Source: Andrena cerasifolii (lineage: Eukaryota; Arthropoda; Insecta; Hymenoptera; Andrenidae). Taken from it: a stretch of 64,000 bases of DNA. Every line of letters starts with the position of its first letter. Positions within the stretch are counted from its first letter, which is position 1. Location of the stretch: positions 3,155,001 through 3,219,000 of the forward strand of contig NC_135130.1 of assembly GCF_050908995.1 (NCBI RefSeq), read 5' to 3'. Below the pieces are notes generated by a model. The model had not been told where the DNA came from. It did no database searches and saw only the letters and a list, made by a program, of their open reading frames with translations. Made by a program: the position numbers and the translations under genes. Below are positions 1-11,251 of this stretch, in pieces.

Positions 1-712
1 TTCAATTCAATATGCATGTCTAAAATTCGCGTGTCATACACGAATACACATAACCTAAAAATTAGTCATTCAATAATAGGTTGTTTTTACTCAAGTTTGT
101 TTACTGATTTGAATAAATTACTTGTACAGAAAAATATGCCAATAGGATAAACCTATTGTGTTGTCTTTTTTATTTAATTTCCCTAGAAAACATCCAAATT
201 TCTGATGTTTCATCATGTGTCCAGGTAATGGGACCATTGTAAGGACTATGAATTTTCAATATTTTACAAAATTATTCAATCCAATAATATGTTGGTATTT
301 TTTTAATGATAAAGTACACACTGTGCCCCATGTAATTGCAAAATCGTTTGTATATAAATCGACTTGTATAACTGCAAAATTCTCAATCGCGTTTCCGCCG
401 TACCTTAAATGTCCAGGTATTGGGACATTTACCTTATCTACGAAACTGTAAAAGATATTGAAAAGAAGTTAAATTCAAAGTAAAGAAAAATAAAGCTACA
501 CAACTTTCAATTGAATTTCTTTTAGATATATTTTACGGTTTCGCAGATATTCACAATAATATGAAAACTCACAGTTTCAAGATGATAAACTATAAAAATC
601 ACAATTGAGCAGCTTTACCTTTACCAACTTCGAGTAAATTAGAAAAAACTGTTTATAAAATTATTGCTTCGACTTAACATTAAAAAAGAGAACACTAAAT
701 TGTAGTACACTG
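1..712. other. AT-rich stretch without a recognised gene
   Basis: I see no coding region. The one structure is a repeated motif GTCCAGGTA(A/T)TGGGAC near 220-236 and 410-427. The second copy continues into ATTTACCTTAT, which resembles the end of the MITE at 32265-32614, so a decayed relative may lie here. The short open frame at 215-451 runs across this repeat and is not a credible protein. Confidence 0.4.
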
Positions 713-1145
713 ACAAGGGAACATCCCGAATCCGGAAATTCAAAAAATTCTGAAACTTAGTGAATACGTAGGGAATTTCCTCCTGATTACAACGCAATTT
801 TTATTTCCTGCCCAAATTCACACTAAGGGGGTGTAATTGACCCCTGAAAAGCCGGTTATTTTCCGATTTTGTGTTATAACTCATGAAATATAAAATAATT
901 TTTTTACCAAATGATAGATCAAATTAAAAGAAGTAACTTTTGTCTTAAAACGTTTCTTCTATCTCTTACAGTTCTGGAGTTATAACACAAAATCGGAAAA
1001 TAGCCGAATTTTCAGATGTTAAATTCACCCCCTTCGAGTGAATTGGGCAGCAAACAAAAATTGCGTTGTAATCATTAAGAAATCCCCTACATATTCACAA
1101 AGTTTCAGAATTTTTTGAATTTTCGGGTTCGGGATCATCCCTTGT
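713..1145. mobile_element. Foldback MITE, ACAAGGGA termini
   Basis: The two halves are near-complete inverted copies. The left end begins ACAAGGGAACATCCCGAA and the right end is its complement (CGGGATCATCCCTTGT). The arms of about 200 bp carry matched blocks such as GATTTTGTGTTATAACTC. It has no coding capacity. A second, right-truncated copy lies at 62204-62612, and the element at 30501-31030 shares the same terminal motif. No target-site duplication is obvious. The superfamily is not determined. Confidence 0.75.
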
Positions 1146-2098
1146 TCGTAGTAGTTGTTGAGTCGATAAGTTTTTATTTCTCTTTGCGGCGAATTTTTAA
1201 AATCTGGAGGACAATGGGTGCAGGTTCAAAATTTGCAATAAATCGTACATTTGTTACCCGATTTCAACCAAACAATGTAGATTTTTTTACGTATCTATAT
1301 TACTCGTGATAACTCAAAAACTGTAAAAAATGGGCTTGCACCCCTCTTGCTGCAATGTCCTCAATTATTACTATCTCTGCGTGGAAAAATATTTGCAGAA
1401 TTCTCATGAATAATGCAGAACTAATTAACAGAATGAATCCGACACGTGTCGTATAATTTATTTCGACGAATATTCTGATGAAAAATACTAAGTGCATTGG
1501 AAATACCTGAAACAAAGACACATCGAAATCAGCTTCCCCGACAGCACGATCATTTTCTCTACTTTAGTTCGACTTTTTGCGCATTTGCCAGCGTAATTCA
1601 GTTCTTAATTATTGTCTTAGATTCTTCGCGACTGAAAGCTTCCAACCTGTTTATTAAGCGATGCATTATCTTTTTTAGTAACCCGTGCGCGCGAGTTTTT
1701 ATGTAACGCAACTCGATGTAGTTTTTTCCATCGGACACTTGAGATCGGCCGCTTTAATTCCACGCCGCTGCCATAATGTATTATTTACTTTTTGGACATT
1801 TCGTGCCCTCGCAATCTTGACACGCTTCAGTTTATCTCATTAATTAATCACCCCTTAATGGCACTTTCTAATTGCAATGTTGCAGTGCCAAATGACAGAC
1901 AGGTTAATTACCAAAATGAAATTAAAACGAGCTGACATGGAATTTTTACTCAGCGCAAATTATCTAAGGTTTGTGTTTCTCCGTTGTAAAAATTCTCGAC
2001 AAATTGGTAGATACTTATGAATAAACTATAAAGTATGTATCTTCAGTAAGAATTTCTGGTAATTGTTTGTCGCAGGATTCTGAGGTAATCTATCTGTA
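1146..2098. other. Unique non-coding stretch with homeodomain-like motif cluster
   Basis: No credible exon was found. At about 1840-1910 there are TAATTAAT, CCTTAATGG, CTAATTGC, a TGACAG (Meis/Homothorax-type) and TTAATTACC within about 75 bp. This is a typical arrangement of developmental enhancer motifs. The enhancer role is inference; no conservation data are available here. Confidence 0.3.
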
Positions 2099-2708
2099 TA
2101 GGGTAAACTATACAATGATTGGCACCCTAAGCAGAAATCCGAATTGGAATGTCTATACTTTTTTGTGAAGTTTTTATATGGTCTTGATTTTCAGTTATTA
2201 TCAATGATTATGGATTTCTCATTAAAATAAAACATTTCGAGCACGTATTAAGTCTTTTATTTGTTAAAATATTCAATGAAAAACAAAAATGGGCATAAAA
2301 GTGCAATTATTGGCACCCTAAAATTTGAGGTTATGTAGAAAAACATACGTAGTTAAAAACGAAGTTTGAAGTGTTTAAACAGACTATTTCATTCACTATT
2401 AAATACCTAAGACAGTTAGTAAATCTGTATTTCAATCCATTACTCAGTTATAAAGCGACAAAATATACTTATCTAACCCTTATCAAAATTTCAAGAAAAC
2501 ACCTAAAACTCAGCACTTCGTCCAACTTTGCGGTGTTGCCAGATGTAAATGTGTAGTTCAACTACTGGACTTTGCAGTGTTGTAGTGAAAGAAAAATAAG
2601 AAATTGCAACAAAAAACTACTTTCTCAACTTGTACTTCTTAATATTTGACTTTTTACTGAGGGGTGCCAATGATGAGTGCAGTGCCAGCATTAGTGCAGT
2701 TTACCCTA
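2099..2708. mobile_element. MITE with GGGTAAAC terminal inverted repeats
   Basis: The left end TAGGGTAAACTATACAATGA, followed by TTGGCACCC, is mirrored at the right end by GTGCCAGCATTAGTGCAGTTTACCCTA (read in pieces). TA flanks both ends, as expected for a TA target-site duplication. There is no transposase. It belongs with the other GGGTAA-ended elements at 17560, 21490, 32265, 42161, 52277 and 57259. The right end directly abuts Helitron-like sequence. Confidence 0.7.
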
Positions 2709-3076
2709 TATAAAACAAGAAATCCTGACTGACTCATCAACGCCCAGCTCAAACCGTTAAACCTAGAAACGTGAAATTTGGAAGGTACATTGTTTTTTAT
2801 GACGTAGGCGTCCACTAAGAAACGATTACCAGAAATTCCGTCCCCGAAGGGGTGAAAAGGGGTGAAATGTATTTTCTCGGATTCCTTCATATCTGTTAGG
2901 CCCGATTAGATACCAACTTGGTTTTTACATACAAAGGTTTCCCATACAAATCCCTAAAAATCAATTTCAGGATTTTGCACCGATCAACCCCTAAGGGGGT
3001 GGTGAAAAGGGGTGAAATGGATTTTAGCCCTTAATATCTCTTAGGTCCGAAGCGAAGCGCGGGCATATTTTGCTAG
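2709..3076 (+). mobile_element. Helitron-like non-autonomous 3' portion
   Basis: The segment ends in a GC-rich hairpin-prone stretch (CCGAAGCGAAGCGCGGG), about 9 bp of spacer, and CTAG followed by T. That is the usual layout of a Helitron 3' end (hairpin then CTRR, inserted before T). It contains two related blocks with GGGGTGAAAAGGGGTGAAAT followed by TTAGGYCCGA. An inverted, longer relative lies at 35641-36990. The 5' boundary is uncertain. The Helitron call rests on end structure only. Confidence 0.55.
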
Positions 3077-4670
3077 TATTTATATAAATATGAATATTCG
3101 GAATATCGACCTCGTTTCCTTTTTCCTCGGTTACTCAATTATTTCACGTCGATTACAGAATTTTACCTGCCTGTAAAAACTTAATTAGATCCTCCAAATA
3201 ACATGGACTTTTTAATTTAATAATTGGAATGCAAGTTAATGCTACGAGCACCGAGAGATTCCAAATATCGACAGCAGTCAAACGTTTGTGAATTATAGCC
3301 GGGCGAGGGTATTTTTCACTGATAAACAATTCACGTCGCGCGCTGCCGCTGGCGGCCCTTTTAACGAATTTAATGACCGTTCCTTTAATCACGGTGTAGT
3401 GAAAAATTGTTGCTCCCTTGTAGGCATCCATTACACGTAGAGTCGTTTACCAAAATATTAACCCCTACGGTTATGAAACAACCCTTGGCTAATAAAACGC
3501 GAATTTCCCTTTCAGAATATTTTTCACGTTTCGCTGTACTCGCGCAGCAAAATCTTTTAATGTCTGTCATTACTGAAACGAAATATTCGCCGCGCTTTAC
3601 GCACATCACTCCGCTGTTGTATTTGCGGAAGAATTTTGTATTCTCGCGTTTCATTGTGCTTCTTTTAATATGCACTTTTTACTTCTCGGCTGTAATTGTT
3701 TAAGTTGCCTACATTTGTTGCTTATTTATTTTTTTATTCGTGGTCTCTTGGGCTTCTTAGGGTCGTGTTCTTTGTGATTTTTTTTTTTAAGAATCGAGAA
3801 GAGGTGTCGGCATGAGGTTTTCCGTATCACAGTTGTTAAAATTTGTAATTTCAAATTATATTTTTATTTAGGGAAAAGAATTTACTAAATGAATCCTAAG
3901 GGGACCCCGTGTCTGTAATAATATCTCTCGACTTCGACCTGTGATTTTACGAAACTAGATATTTTTTATTGGAAGATGAACTTAAGTCCTGTAAAAAATT
4001 TCAAAATTGCTATTTTTCCTGACGCCATGGAGTAAAATAAACACGCCAAAAATGGAGTTCTAGCCATTTTGACAATTGTCAACATTTTGCAGAGGAGTGC
4101 AAAAGGTTCATCCCCCAACTATCTTCTGCTTACAAATAAAGAGCTCAAATCTGTTGGCCTATTTGGGTGAGATATATATTTTCCCGATAAATTCAGGTGC
4201 AACACGCACCCTAGTCAATTAGAATATTCACCTGGCCGTCGGGCAGTAAATGCTTTTTATAAACAGAAACATATTTCGAACCTACAAATGTTAGTAAATA
4301 TGATGTAAAGACCCCCATGTTGATTTTTTTTTCTAAAAAAAAAATTACAGAAGACACTCCCTTCTCGGTTATCTAAACCAGAAGCGCCTCATAAGTTAAA
4401 AATTTTATTCTCATCTTCCCCTTTCCATTGCTTCTTCAATTTGTATTTACATTTTGCACTTTTCGGGATTTACTTGTTGTTCTTGTGCCTCTTTAATTGC
4501 TGGTTGATACTTTTTTGTAGTGTCTGCATTTTTTATATTTAGTGTCATTTTGTGTCATTGCAATTAAATTATAGACTTTTATTCTCGATGCTACGAAACA
4601 ATATTTGTTAGTCATTTATATTTCATGATTTTTATTTTTTTTTCGTGAATTTTGAAAATCTTAGTTCAAA
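3077..4670. other. Non-coding stretch
   Basis: The part at 3140-3700 is less AT-rich than its surroundings and has overlapping open frames on both strands with no recognisable protein, so it looks like unique non-coding DNA. At 3899-3912 there is CTAAGGGGACCCC, resembling a decayed end of the TTAA/GGGG element group, without a matching right end. The remainder is AT-rich. Confidence 0.3.
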
Positions 4671-4765
4671 ATCGTTGTTAGCAGTCCTCTGGAAATAATT
4701 GTTTAAATTATCGGACTGACATAAAAGTCCGTACATCGAAGCGTATGGGCTGACTAATTGTCACC
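4671..4765. repeat. Direct repeat flanking hAT-MITE core (left copy)
   Basis: About 95 bp starting ATCGTTGTTAGCAGTCCTCT recur almost unchanged at 5460-5565, on the far side of the minisatellite. The right copy has a 10-bp internal duplication (GTTAGCAGTT) and a T-to-C change in GGACYGACAT. This is far longer than a transposon target-site duplication. Confidence 0.85.
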
Positions 4766-5459
4766 TTATTTAAGTATTATATTATATATATTATATTTAT
4801 ATATAATATATGTATATTTAAGTATTCGAATAGTATGGTGCGAATTATAAATCAATTTCTTTAGGTTTATTTGTCAGGGTGAAATCTTATAAGCTAATTT
4901 TGACCCACTTTACGCCATACTGATGTATTCAAATAGTATTCGAATAATAACATTCGAATAATAACATTCGAATACTAAAATATTCGAATAATAACATTCG
5001 AATACTAAAATATTCGAATAATAACATTCGAATACTAAAATATTCGAATAATAACATTCGAATACTACAATATTCGAATAATAACATTCGAATACTAAAA
5101 TATTCGAATAATAACATTCGAATACTAAAATATTCGAATAATAACATTCGAAAACTAAAATATTCGAATAATAACATTCGAATACTAAAATATTCGAATA
5201 ATAACATTCGAATACTAAAATATTCGAATAATAACATTCGAATACTAAAATATTCGAATAATAACATTCGAATACTAAAATATTCGAATAATAACATTCG
5301 AATACTAAAATATTCGAATAATAACATTCGAATACTAAAATATTCGAATAATAACATTCGAATACTAAAATATTCGAATAATAACATTCGAATACTAAAA
5401 TATTCGAATAATAACATTCGAATACTAAAATATTCGAATAATAACATTCGAATACTAAA
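4766..5459. repeat. hAT-MITE internal fragment with 30-bp minisatellite
   Basis: After an (AT)-rich run comes the unique core (GAATAGTATGGTGCGAATTA to CGCCATACTGAT), which is shared with the full elements at 13345 and 19299. Then at about 4927-5459 there are some 17 copies of a 30-bp unit containing two TTCGAA palindromes (TATTCGAATA and CATTCGAATA). Copies are near-identical; variants occur at about 5068 and 5152. Neither terminal inverted repeat of the family is present. The long open frame on the minus strand is a by-product of a unit length divisible by three. Confidence 0.85.
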
Positions 5460-5565
5460 ATCGTTGTTAGCAGTTGTTAGCAGTCCTCTGGAAATAATTG
5501 TTTAAATTATCGGACCGACATAAAAGTCCGTACATCGAAGCGTATGGGCTGACTAATTGTCACCT
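5460..5565. repeat. Direct repeat flanking hAT-MITE core (right copy)
   Basis: This is the second copy of the repeat at 4671-4765. It differs by a 10-bp tandem duplication near its start and one or two substitutions. Confidence 0.85.
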
Positions 5566-6832
5566 CAACTCGAAAATTTCGCGTGATTCGACAGTGCCAA
5601 AATCGCGGGACCAAGAAGAGGCTATTTTCTGGGTCGCTCTTTAAATCCCCTGAAAATTTAAATTTCACATCCCCATCTGGAACAGTGATTTCACATACTC
5701 TTTAACAAGTCCCCCTGCCCTTAAGCATCCCTGCTCCGCGCCATTCTTCCCACGTTGACGAGGAGGCTGGAGATCGAAGCAAAGATTCCCGTAGGTAAAT
5801 TTAAGAGGCGCGATCGCGTACACAATCGAAAATAGAAACGCCCGTTAACCTCGCCGAGCGATCCCGTGCGGCGTTAAGCTATTATTTCCGCAGAATGCAG
5901 GTGTTGCCTTTGCTAGACAGGACTAGAGATCCTCGAGAAGAGTGGCATGCTACCCTAGATCAAAGATCCATGCCGCTGCTCCATTCATCTGTCTGCAGCG
6001 AGCAGCCTCCTCGAGTGTGCCGTTATATACCGGGTGACACTCTACGCTTCCCAATCATCCTCCCATCCCCGGTGTCACTCGCCGACTTCTGACTTCAAGT
6101 GGTGGGTAAAAACCTCTCTTCCTTCTCTGGGAACAGTTTCGGTCAGTTTCGAAATTACGGGACAGAGGGCGACAGTGGCGCGGCAAGTCTGTTGCGTCAT
6201 CTCATCGTAAAGTTGTTACTCCGAGGTCTGAGTTTATACCAATATAGCTGGGTGTGAGCGGGATTTTTTTTATTATTTGTTATGAGAAGTACAAATCGCA
6301 GTCACGCAAGCGTAGAATAAACAATTGAATGAAAATGAAGTAGAAAAGAAAAATAATTAAAAGAAACAAAAGCAGAGCAATAAGAGCAAACGAAAGGTTA
6401 ATGATAGTTATGAAATAGGTATAAAAAATCTTAGTAATGACAGTGGCAAATATAATTGTCAAATAAATATGAGAGTATAAACTGAGAAGTAAGGTTAGGT
6501 GAAAAAGGAGAGAGGCAAAGGGGACGCGAAGGTAATTTGTTGATTTGGTATAAATACTAGCGTGGCTTATGCTAGGTGATTCGACGACGGTCACTTGGTG
6601 AATGCAAACAAGTGACCTGGATGCCCGCGGGACGGGGAATGCTCCGGAGCAAGCAACCCCCGCCAGGGATGCTTCGACAGAGTCAAAACAATGCGGCTGA
6701 CGAATTTCTTAGCTTTAATCCTCGGAAGGTCCAAGTGGCAGGCCGTGACTGGGTCGATTTAGACCCATGCACACCTTTCCTTCTTTTTCTACCACTCAGG
6801 AACGTGATTCTCTTCTTACATCAAGCGCTAGA
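5566..6832. other. Moderately GC-rich non-coding block
   Basis: The parts at 5580-6250 and 6590-6850 are CpG-containing and less AT-rich than neighbouring DNA. Open frames are short and overlap on both strands. A perfect short hairpin TGGGTC-GATTTA-GACCCA sits at about 6749-6766, and its counterpart with a different loop is at about 8216-8233. No promoter motif can be assigned. Confidence 0.3.
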
Positions 6833-7832
6833 TATGAGCCGTTTATTTTGAAAGTGGCGCAAGTCCATTTATGTTCGAATCGAGATACCGATGGGTTTGC
6901 GTTGGATTAAATTTAAAAATATGGGTAACAGATAACATAGTAGTATAATTTTTTTGGGTTTCCAAGGGTGTGAAATTTATCATCCCAATTAGCATAATTA
7001 ACATTATTTAAGAAATAATATGTGTTTGATAGCTATGAATGGACTTACGCCACTCTCGAAATCAATGAATTGACGTTTTCAGTTCTTAAGAAAACACAAG
7101 TCCATGGGAAAAGTAAATTTCCCTTGAAATAAAAATAAATGTACACACTTTTATGTTATAAAATCAAAAAAAAATATTAAACTTCTATTCGTTAAGTAAT
7201 TTTTTCATTAAAATTAATAATGTTTTATTAATTATTATTCAGTCTTCTCCAGCTTTTGTATGCGGGAGTGATTTAAAATAATTATGGTGTGCAGGTGGTA
7301 TATAATATAATAAATCCATTAAGTCCTTATATTTTAGATTGTGATTGGTCTCGTTTCTTATAGTCCAAGTCGCGTATTCTAAAAAAATTTTGTGCATTTT
7401 ATCTGTTTGCTGTAGTTTTAGTTGCGATTGCCTTATGTCCCGCAGACATTTACTTTTTAAATCCGTCAGCGGATCGAAGGTGAAATTTTAGATTAAATTG
7501 TTTATAACAAATTTACTGCACATTGATAATTAAACTGCTACCTTGATAATTAAACATAAAGCTGTGATCTCAACAAATTTTATTGCGCAATATTTTACAT
7601 ATCCATTCGAAACTCTCACAATGGGACTTACGCCACTTTCAAAATAAACTTTTCCATCACTTCACTAACCAGCATATTTTCGTTTTACAAAATTTTAATG
7701 ACTTTAAATATATTAGTAACAATTTGCTTCAGAATGAAAAGATCGTGTAGAAATGTAACTATTAAGACAGCTAAATCGATTTTTTTGGAAAATGGACTTA
7801 CGCCACTTTCAAAATAAACGGCTCATATCGTT
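6833..7832. mobile_element. Foldback element, TGAGCCGTTTATTTT termini
   Basis: The left end GATATGAGCCGTTTATTTTG, continuing AAAGTGGCGCAAGTCCATTT, is inverted at 7791-7832 as AATGGACTTACGCCACTTTC and on to CGGCTCATATC. Two further copies of the inner motif GGACTTACGCCACTYTC lie at about 7043 and 7624. TA is present on both sides (GATA|TGAGCC and GGCTCA|TATC), fitting a TA-targeting element. It has no coding capacity. Confidence 0.75.
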
Positions 7833-9080
7833 TTAAAAAAAAATCAGATATCAGCGAATGCGTCTACTCTTCGTGATGCAACACGCAGGCTGAGCAAAGA
7901 ATACATTTCTCCGAGACTCGCTTGTTAAAGAAAATTAAACGTCGATATTAGTTCAAAATTGAAAATCAAAAGATTTGAGAACTCCCAAGACTTGAACATG
8001 GACTTGCAAACTGACAACTTTTACTTTACAATCTATTAAATATGTTTTCCTTCACAACCACAATATTCACAATGTCCGCTCTTGGGCCCGGAAGAATTTA
8101 TAAGTAATGGCGATTTCCCTTTTCACATTTTCCATCAATCTCGCATTTGTTTCGTGGGCTCTGGTATACATAATTGCAGACTTAAGTCAGTGAATGAGTT
8201 AAGGAGCACAGCACTGGGTCAAAATAGACCCAGGCACTGTCCTTCGAGGGTTGAAATGTTACTTTGGTTCTCTTTGCACCCCCAAGCACGGCATAGTTTA
8301 AATTAAAGTTACGTACCGATGCATCGTTAAATCTTGCCGAAGTGGAGGAATTTGTGATTCGTAGAATTAAATGAATTAATGCGTTTGAAATTAATATACT
8401 GTTTTATCCTATTTTTTTTTCGAAGTTTTGTATTTAGCACGCAGGGGTTGAAATCACTGATTTCTGCTGGACGAAGTCTATTAAAAAGGGATAAATGTCA
8501 GATGTAAGTAAAACTGAATAGTGGTGATTTTTTATTCATTTCAATGGAAGGACAGCATATGAGTTTCAAAACGGATAAGATGCAAGTGTAAGGCAAAAAT
8601 AAGGGTGTGTTTCCAATCGAATTTAACCTTTTGTTTCATCACTTTTTGAAAATCAATTAAAAAATGTTTTACATCTTAGTGTAGCTTAAATGAAATTTGA
8701 CACATGCAAAGAAACAATTTTACCCAAATATGAAATTGGAGAGGGAAAAAACTGTTCATCGAGCCAACTGAAACTGAAGGAGTAAAACGATCGTTCTAAT
8801 TATATTTTTGAGAAAAATATCAACCTCTTTTCTCCAAACGTGGAGTTGCAAATGGACAACATCTAGTGTATTAAAATTAAATAAAGAGAATATTTTAAAC
8901 AGAAGCTGAGGTTTCTCGTTCATTGTTCTGAAGCATTTTTCGAAAATTTAAAACGGAAAAGTGTAGTCGTAAGTGTTACTAACTACCCCTATATTTCAGA
9001 GAATGGAGAAAAGGACGTGCACCTATCTAAACAAAGTATATTTTTACTAGTAAACAAATACTTTTGAAGGAAAGCTACTG
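7833..9080. other. AT-rich non-coding stretch
   Basis: No exon or TE end was recognised apart from the short hairpin near 8216-8233 (TGGGTC-AAAATA-GACCCA). Open frames are short and without recognisable content. Confidence 0.3.
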
Positions 9081-9084
9081 TCTA

Positions 9085-9230
9085 TGCCTCACCAACCCCT
9101 GGCAATAAGTTTGGACCCAAACGCAAGAACACGAAACTACCGAGAAATAGCAATACTTTTAATAAATAAAATACAACGCATGGCAATGTTAAAGTGGTGT
9201 ACTTTAAAGTGAAAACACCAAAAAATAATT
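9085..9230. mobile_element. Tc1/mariner-like terminal remnant
   Basis: CACCAACCCCTGGCAATAAG followed by a TTTGGACCCAAACGC-like block resembles the sequence at about 33978-34030 (CAACCCTTGGCAATAAGTTT then ACCAAACGC). At that locus it lies next to a transposase C-terminus. Both are decayed. Family assignment depends on that neighbour. Confidence 0.35.
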
Positions 9231-9479
9231 AAAAGGAGGTTTCAAATTCCCATTTCCCCTTCCTTAGCTACAATTGCTACCCAAAATGAACTTCTTTATC
9301 CTTTAAACGAAACTAAACATGTTCCAACAATCAAAAAGCAGTTCCAACACCCAGCAAATCAACCCCAATAATCCTCCCAACACAAAATCCACGTCCATAC
9401 CACTGCATATTGCAAATTCTATTAAATTTCAGATCCCATCAGCACCCATTCCCTCGCAGCTGGACTCAAGAAGAGACCT

Positions 9480-10070
9480 GGACCAGGCTCTCCATAAAAA
9501 ATGAGCTCAGGACCAGCATGCACGGCGATCCAGCGCAGCCATAGAAATCATAACGCTTCCACCGGAATCCCTTTTTGACGATCGCCATTGGAGCCATGAA
9601 TTATTATACTCGGGCGTGAATCGCGGGTTTAAGCGTCCCTGGAAGCGGCCGATCGATAAACCTCGCCTGCGCAAGTCTGTCGCTTATACAGTAAATACCA
9701 CCCTCCATCCCCGCTCCACCCCCTGGAATTCCGAAGTACGCACGCGTGTACACGCGTGCACCTCTATACACACCTGCAGCCGCGGGGTTCTCGGTGACTC
9801 CAGGGGGAGGCCCATCCCCCGTGGCCACAGGATTCGATCCAGCCAGGGTCCTTCGACCGATCGTCTTTCACTGCGACCGCCTTCCACTCCGAACCCTTCA
9901 TTTCGCACGCGATGGAAAAGGGAGAGAGTATATTCCTTCGCCGTGGCGTTGATGCACGGACTGATTCGTTCGGGGCGAGGGATGAAGACGCTAGGTGTGG
10001 ATCAGTATGACGAAGCTAATGATTCGAGATTGACTGGAATGAGCAATGTCTGGTGGAGGTGACAGGGTTT
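9480..10070. other. CpG-rich island
   Basis: A GC- and CpG-rich block stands out from AT-rich flanks. Open frames of 74-148 codons on both strands overlap, as expected in GC-rich DNA, and none shows a recognisable domain. A 20-bp perfect palindrome (GCACGCGTGTACACGCGTGC) is at 9740-9759. Promoter or regulatory island status is inference. Confidence 0.4.
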
Positions 10071-10425
10071 GGGAGTTGCTGGGACTTTTTGTGCCTTTAA
10101 TTTATTAATATTAATTTGAGCAAGTAGGTATGAATGCTGAATGCTGCTGGTGCCAAGATATTGGAGTTGGTAGATGAGAATGAGTCAAATGAAGCTGATG
10201 ATTAGGGATCGGCTGAAATGAATGTTTGGTGGATCTGATATCAATTGGAAAATTTTGTACGTGCAAGGAGAATAATTTAGATGTACCTCTGCTTCTATTT
10301 AGTGTTTTCTCTTTACGTGTTAATTCGTTCGTGGCGAGGAAGTGAAGTTGCTATGTGCTGCAAGTGAGTAAAAAGAAGAGGGTTAGCGATCGACTCGAAT
10401 GAACGGTATCTGACGAGACGGATTG
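9960..10425. repeat. Degenerate direct repeats
   Basis: Three diverged copies of a GATTCG(T/A)..GGCGAGG..GAAG..GCTA..ATTGACTGGAATGA-like segment occur at about 9960-10063, 10170-10241 and 10320-10421. Best matched blocks are TTCGTTCGGGGCGAGG against TTCGTTCGTGGCGAGG, and GATTGACTGGAATGAGCAAT against GATCGACTCGAATGAACGGT. Confidence 0.45.
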
Positions 10426-10588
10426 CGTCTGAAAAATTTTATGTTCGATAATAGATACGTGTGAAGGAAATGCTACTTCCAGTGATGGCTTTTTGTAGTA
10501 GTACGTTGGAATTCATTAGGATAAACTCTAACTGGGGAAATTAGAATTATCAAGAGCTACTGTGTAGACAGTATTAAATTTATTTAAA

Positions 10589-11247
10589 GGGGTAGGTTAC
10601 CCCCAACAGCCAAATATCAGGCCCTTCCTCAAACGCATATTCTGAAGTAATAAAGAGATAATGTCTGTTTTAATTTCTAAGCGTCATTTCGTTGACTTCG
10701 TATTTATAGGAAAAAGAGTTATAAATATAACTGTGAGAGCGTGGACGCGATGCACCGTTTGATGGTGAACACGACACCGGACAGGTGAATTACCTAAAAC
10801 ACAAAGTAAAGGCATTTTTGTAATCTGTAAGACAGTCTCCATCTTGTGCAGGAAGCAACATTTTGATAAACAAATTAATACAATTTTTATGGTGACATTT
10901 CTGATTTTATCCTTTTTGAAGGAAAAATATTTTTTATCTTTTTTTTAAGAATTTATATTGCAAATGTGCTGCCAATACATGGAGAAGGATAGTTTCCCGC
11001 AGCTCCCTGTAAATTTTCATTCAAATCGTTGGAGCGGTTTTCGAGATTTTATGTTCACCGTTTTGGAAAACGTAAATTCTGGGAAATCGCGTTTAAACTT
11101 GGATATCGTCATCCGATCTCATGTGCAGGCTCGTACATTTTTTACTGTAATTCCTTCAATTTTTAGAAATTCGAAAAGATGTAGCTAGCGGAATATGCAA
11201 ACATCTTAAAAAATAATTTTCGAAAATTTTTAGGGTAGCCTAACCCC
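10589..11247. mobile_element. TTAA element with GGGGTAGGTTACCC ends
   Basis: The left end is GGGGTAGGTTACCCCC and the right end is GGGTAGCCTAACCCC. TTAA lies one base outside the left end (10584-10587) and directly at the right end (11248-11251). That right TTAA is also the left TTAA of the next element. No coding capacity. The group (GGGG..CCCC inside TTAA) recurs at 35689, 46596, 59624, 60696, 62820 and 63864. Confidence 0.6.
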
Positions 11248-11251
11248 TTAA

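Noticed and set aside
4929..5447. Minus-strand 172-codon frame of repeated MLLFEYFSIR
   Set aside because: It exists because the 30-bp minisatellite unit is divisible by three and lacks a stop in one frame. The same frames appear in the 13631-13990 array. No start context, promoter or non-repeat coding part.
4927..5459. Regular 30-bp repeat that might be taken for a CRISPR array
   Set aside because: Units are directly tandem with no unique spacers, the context is eukaryotic, and the same sequence lies inside hAT MITEs.
6871..6882. GTTCGAATCG, resembling a tRNA B box
   Set aside because: No A box or cloverleaf at the right distance; it lies in a foldback element. No tRNA was found elsewhere.
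9616..10062. 148-codon + strand frame
   Set aside because: Lies in a CpG-rich block with equally long frames on the other strand, has no domain, and overlaps a degenerate repeat.
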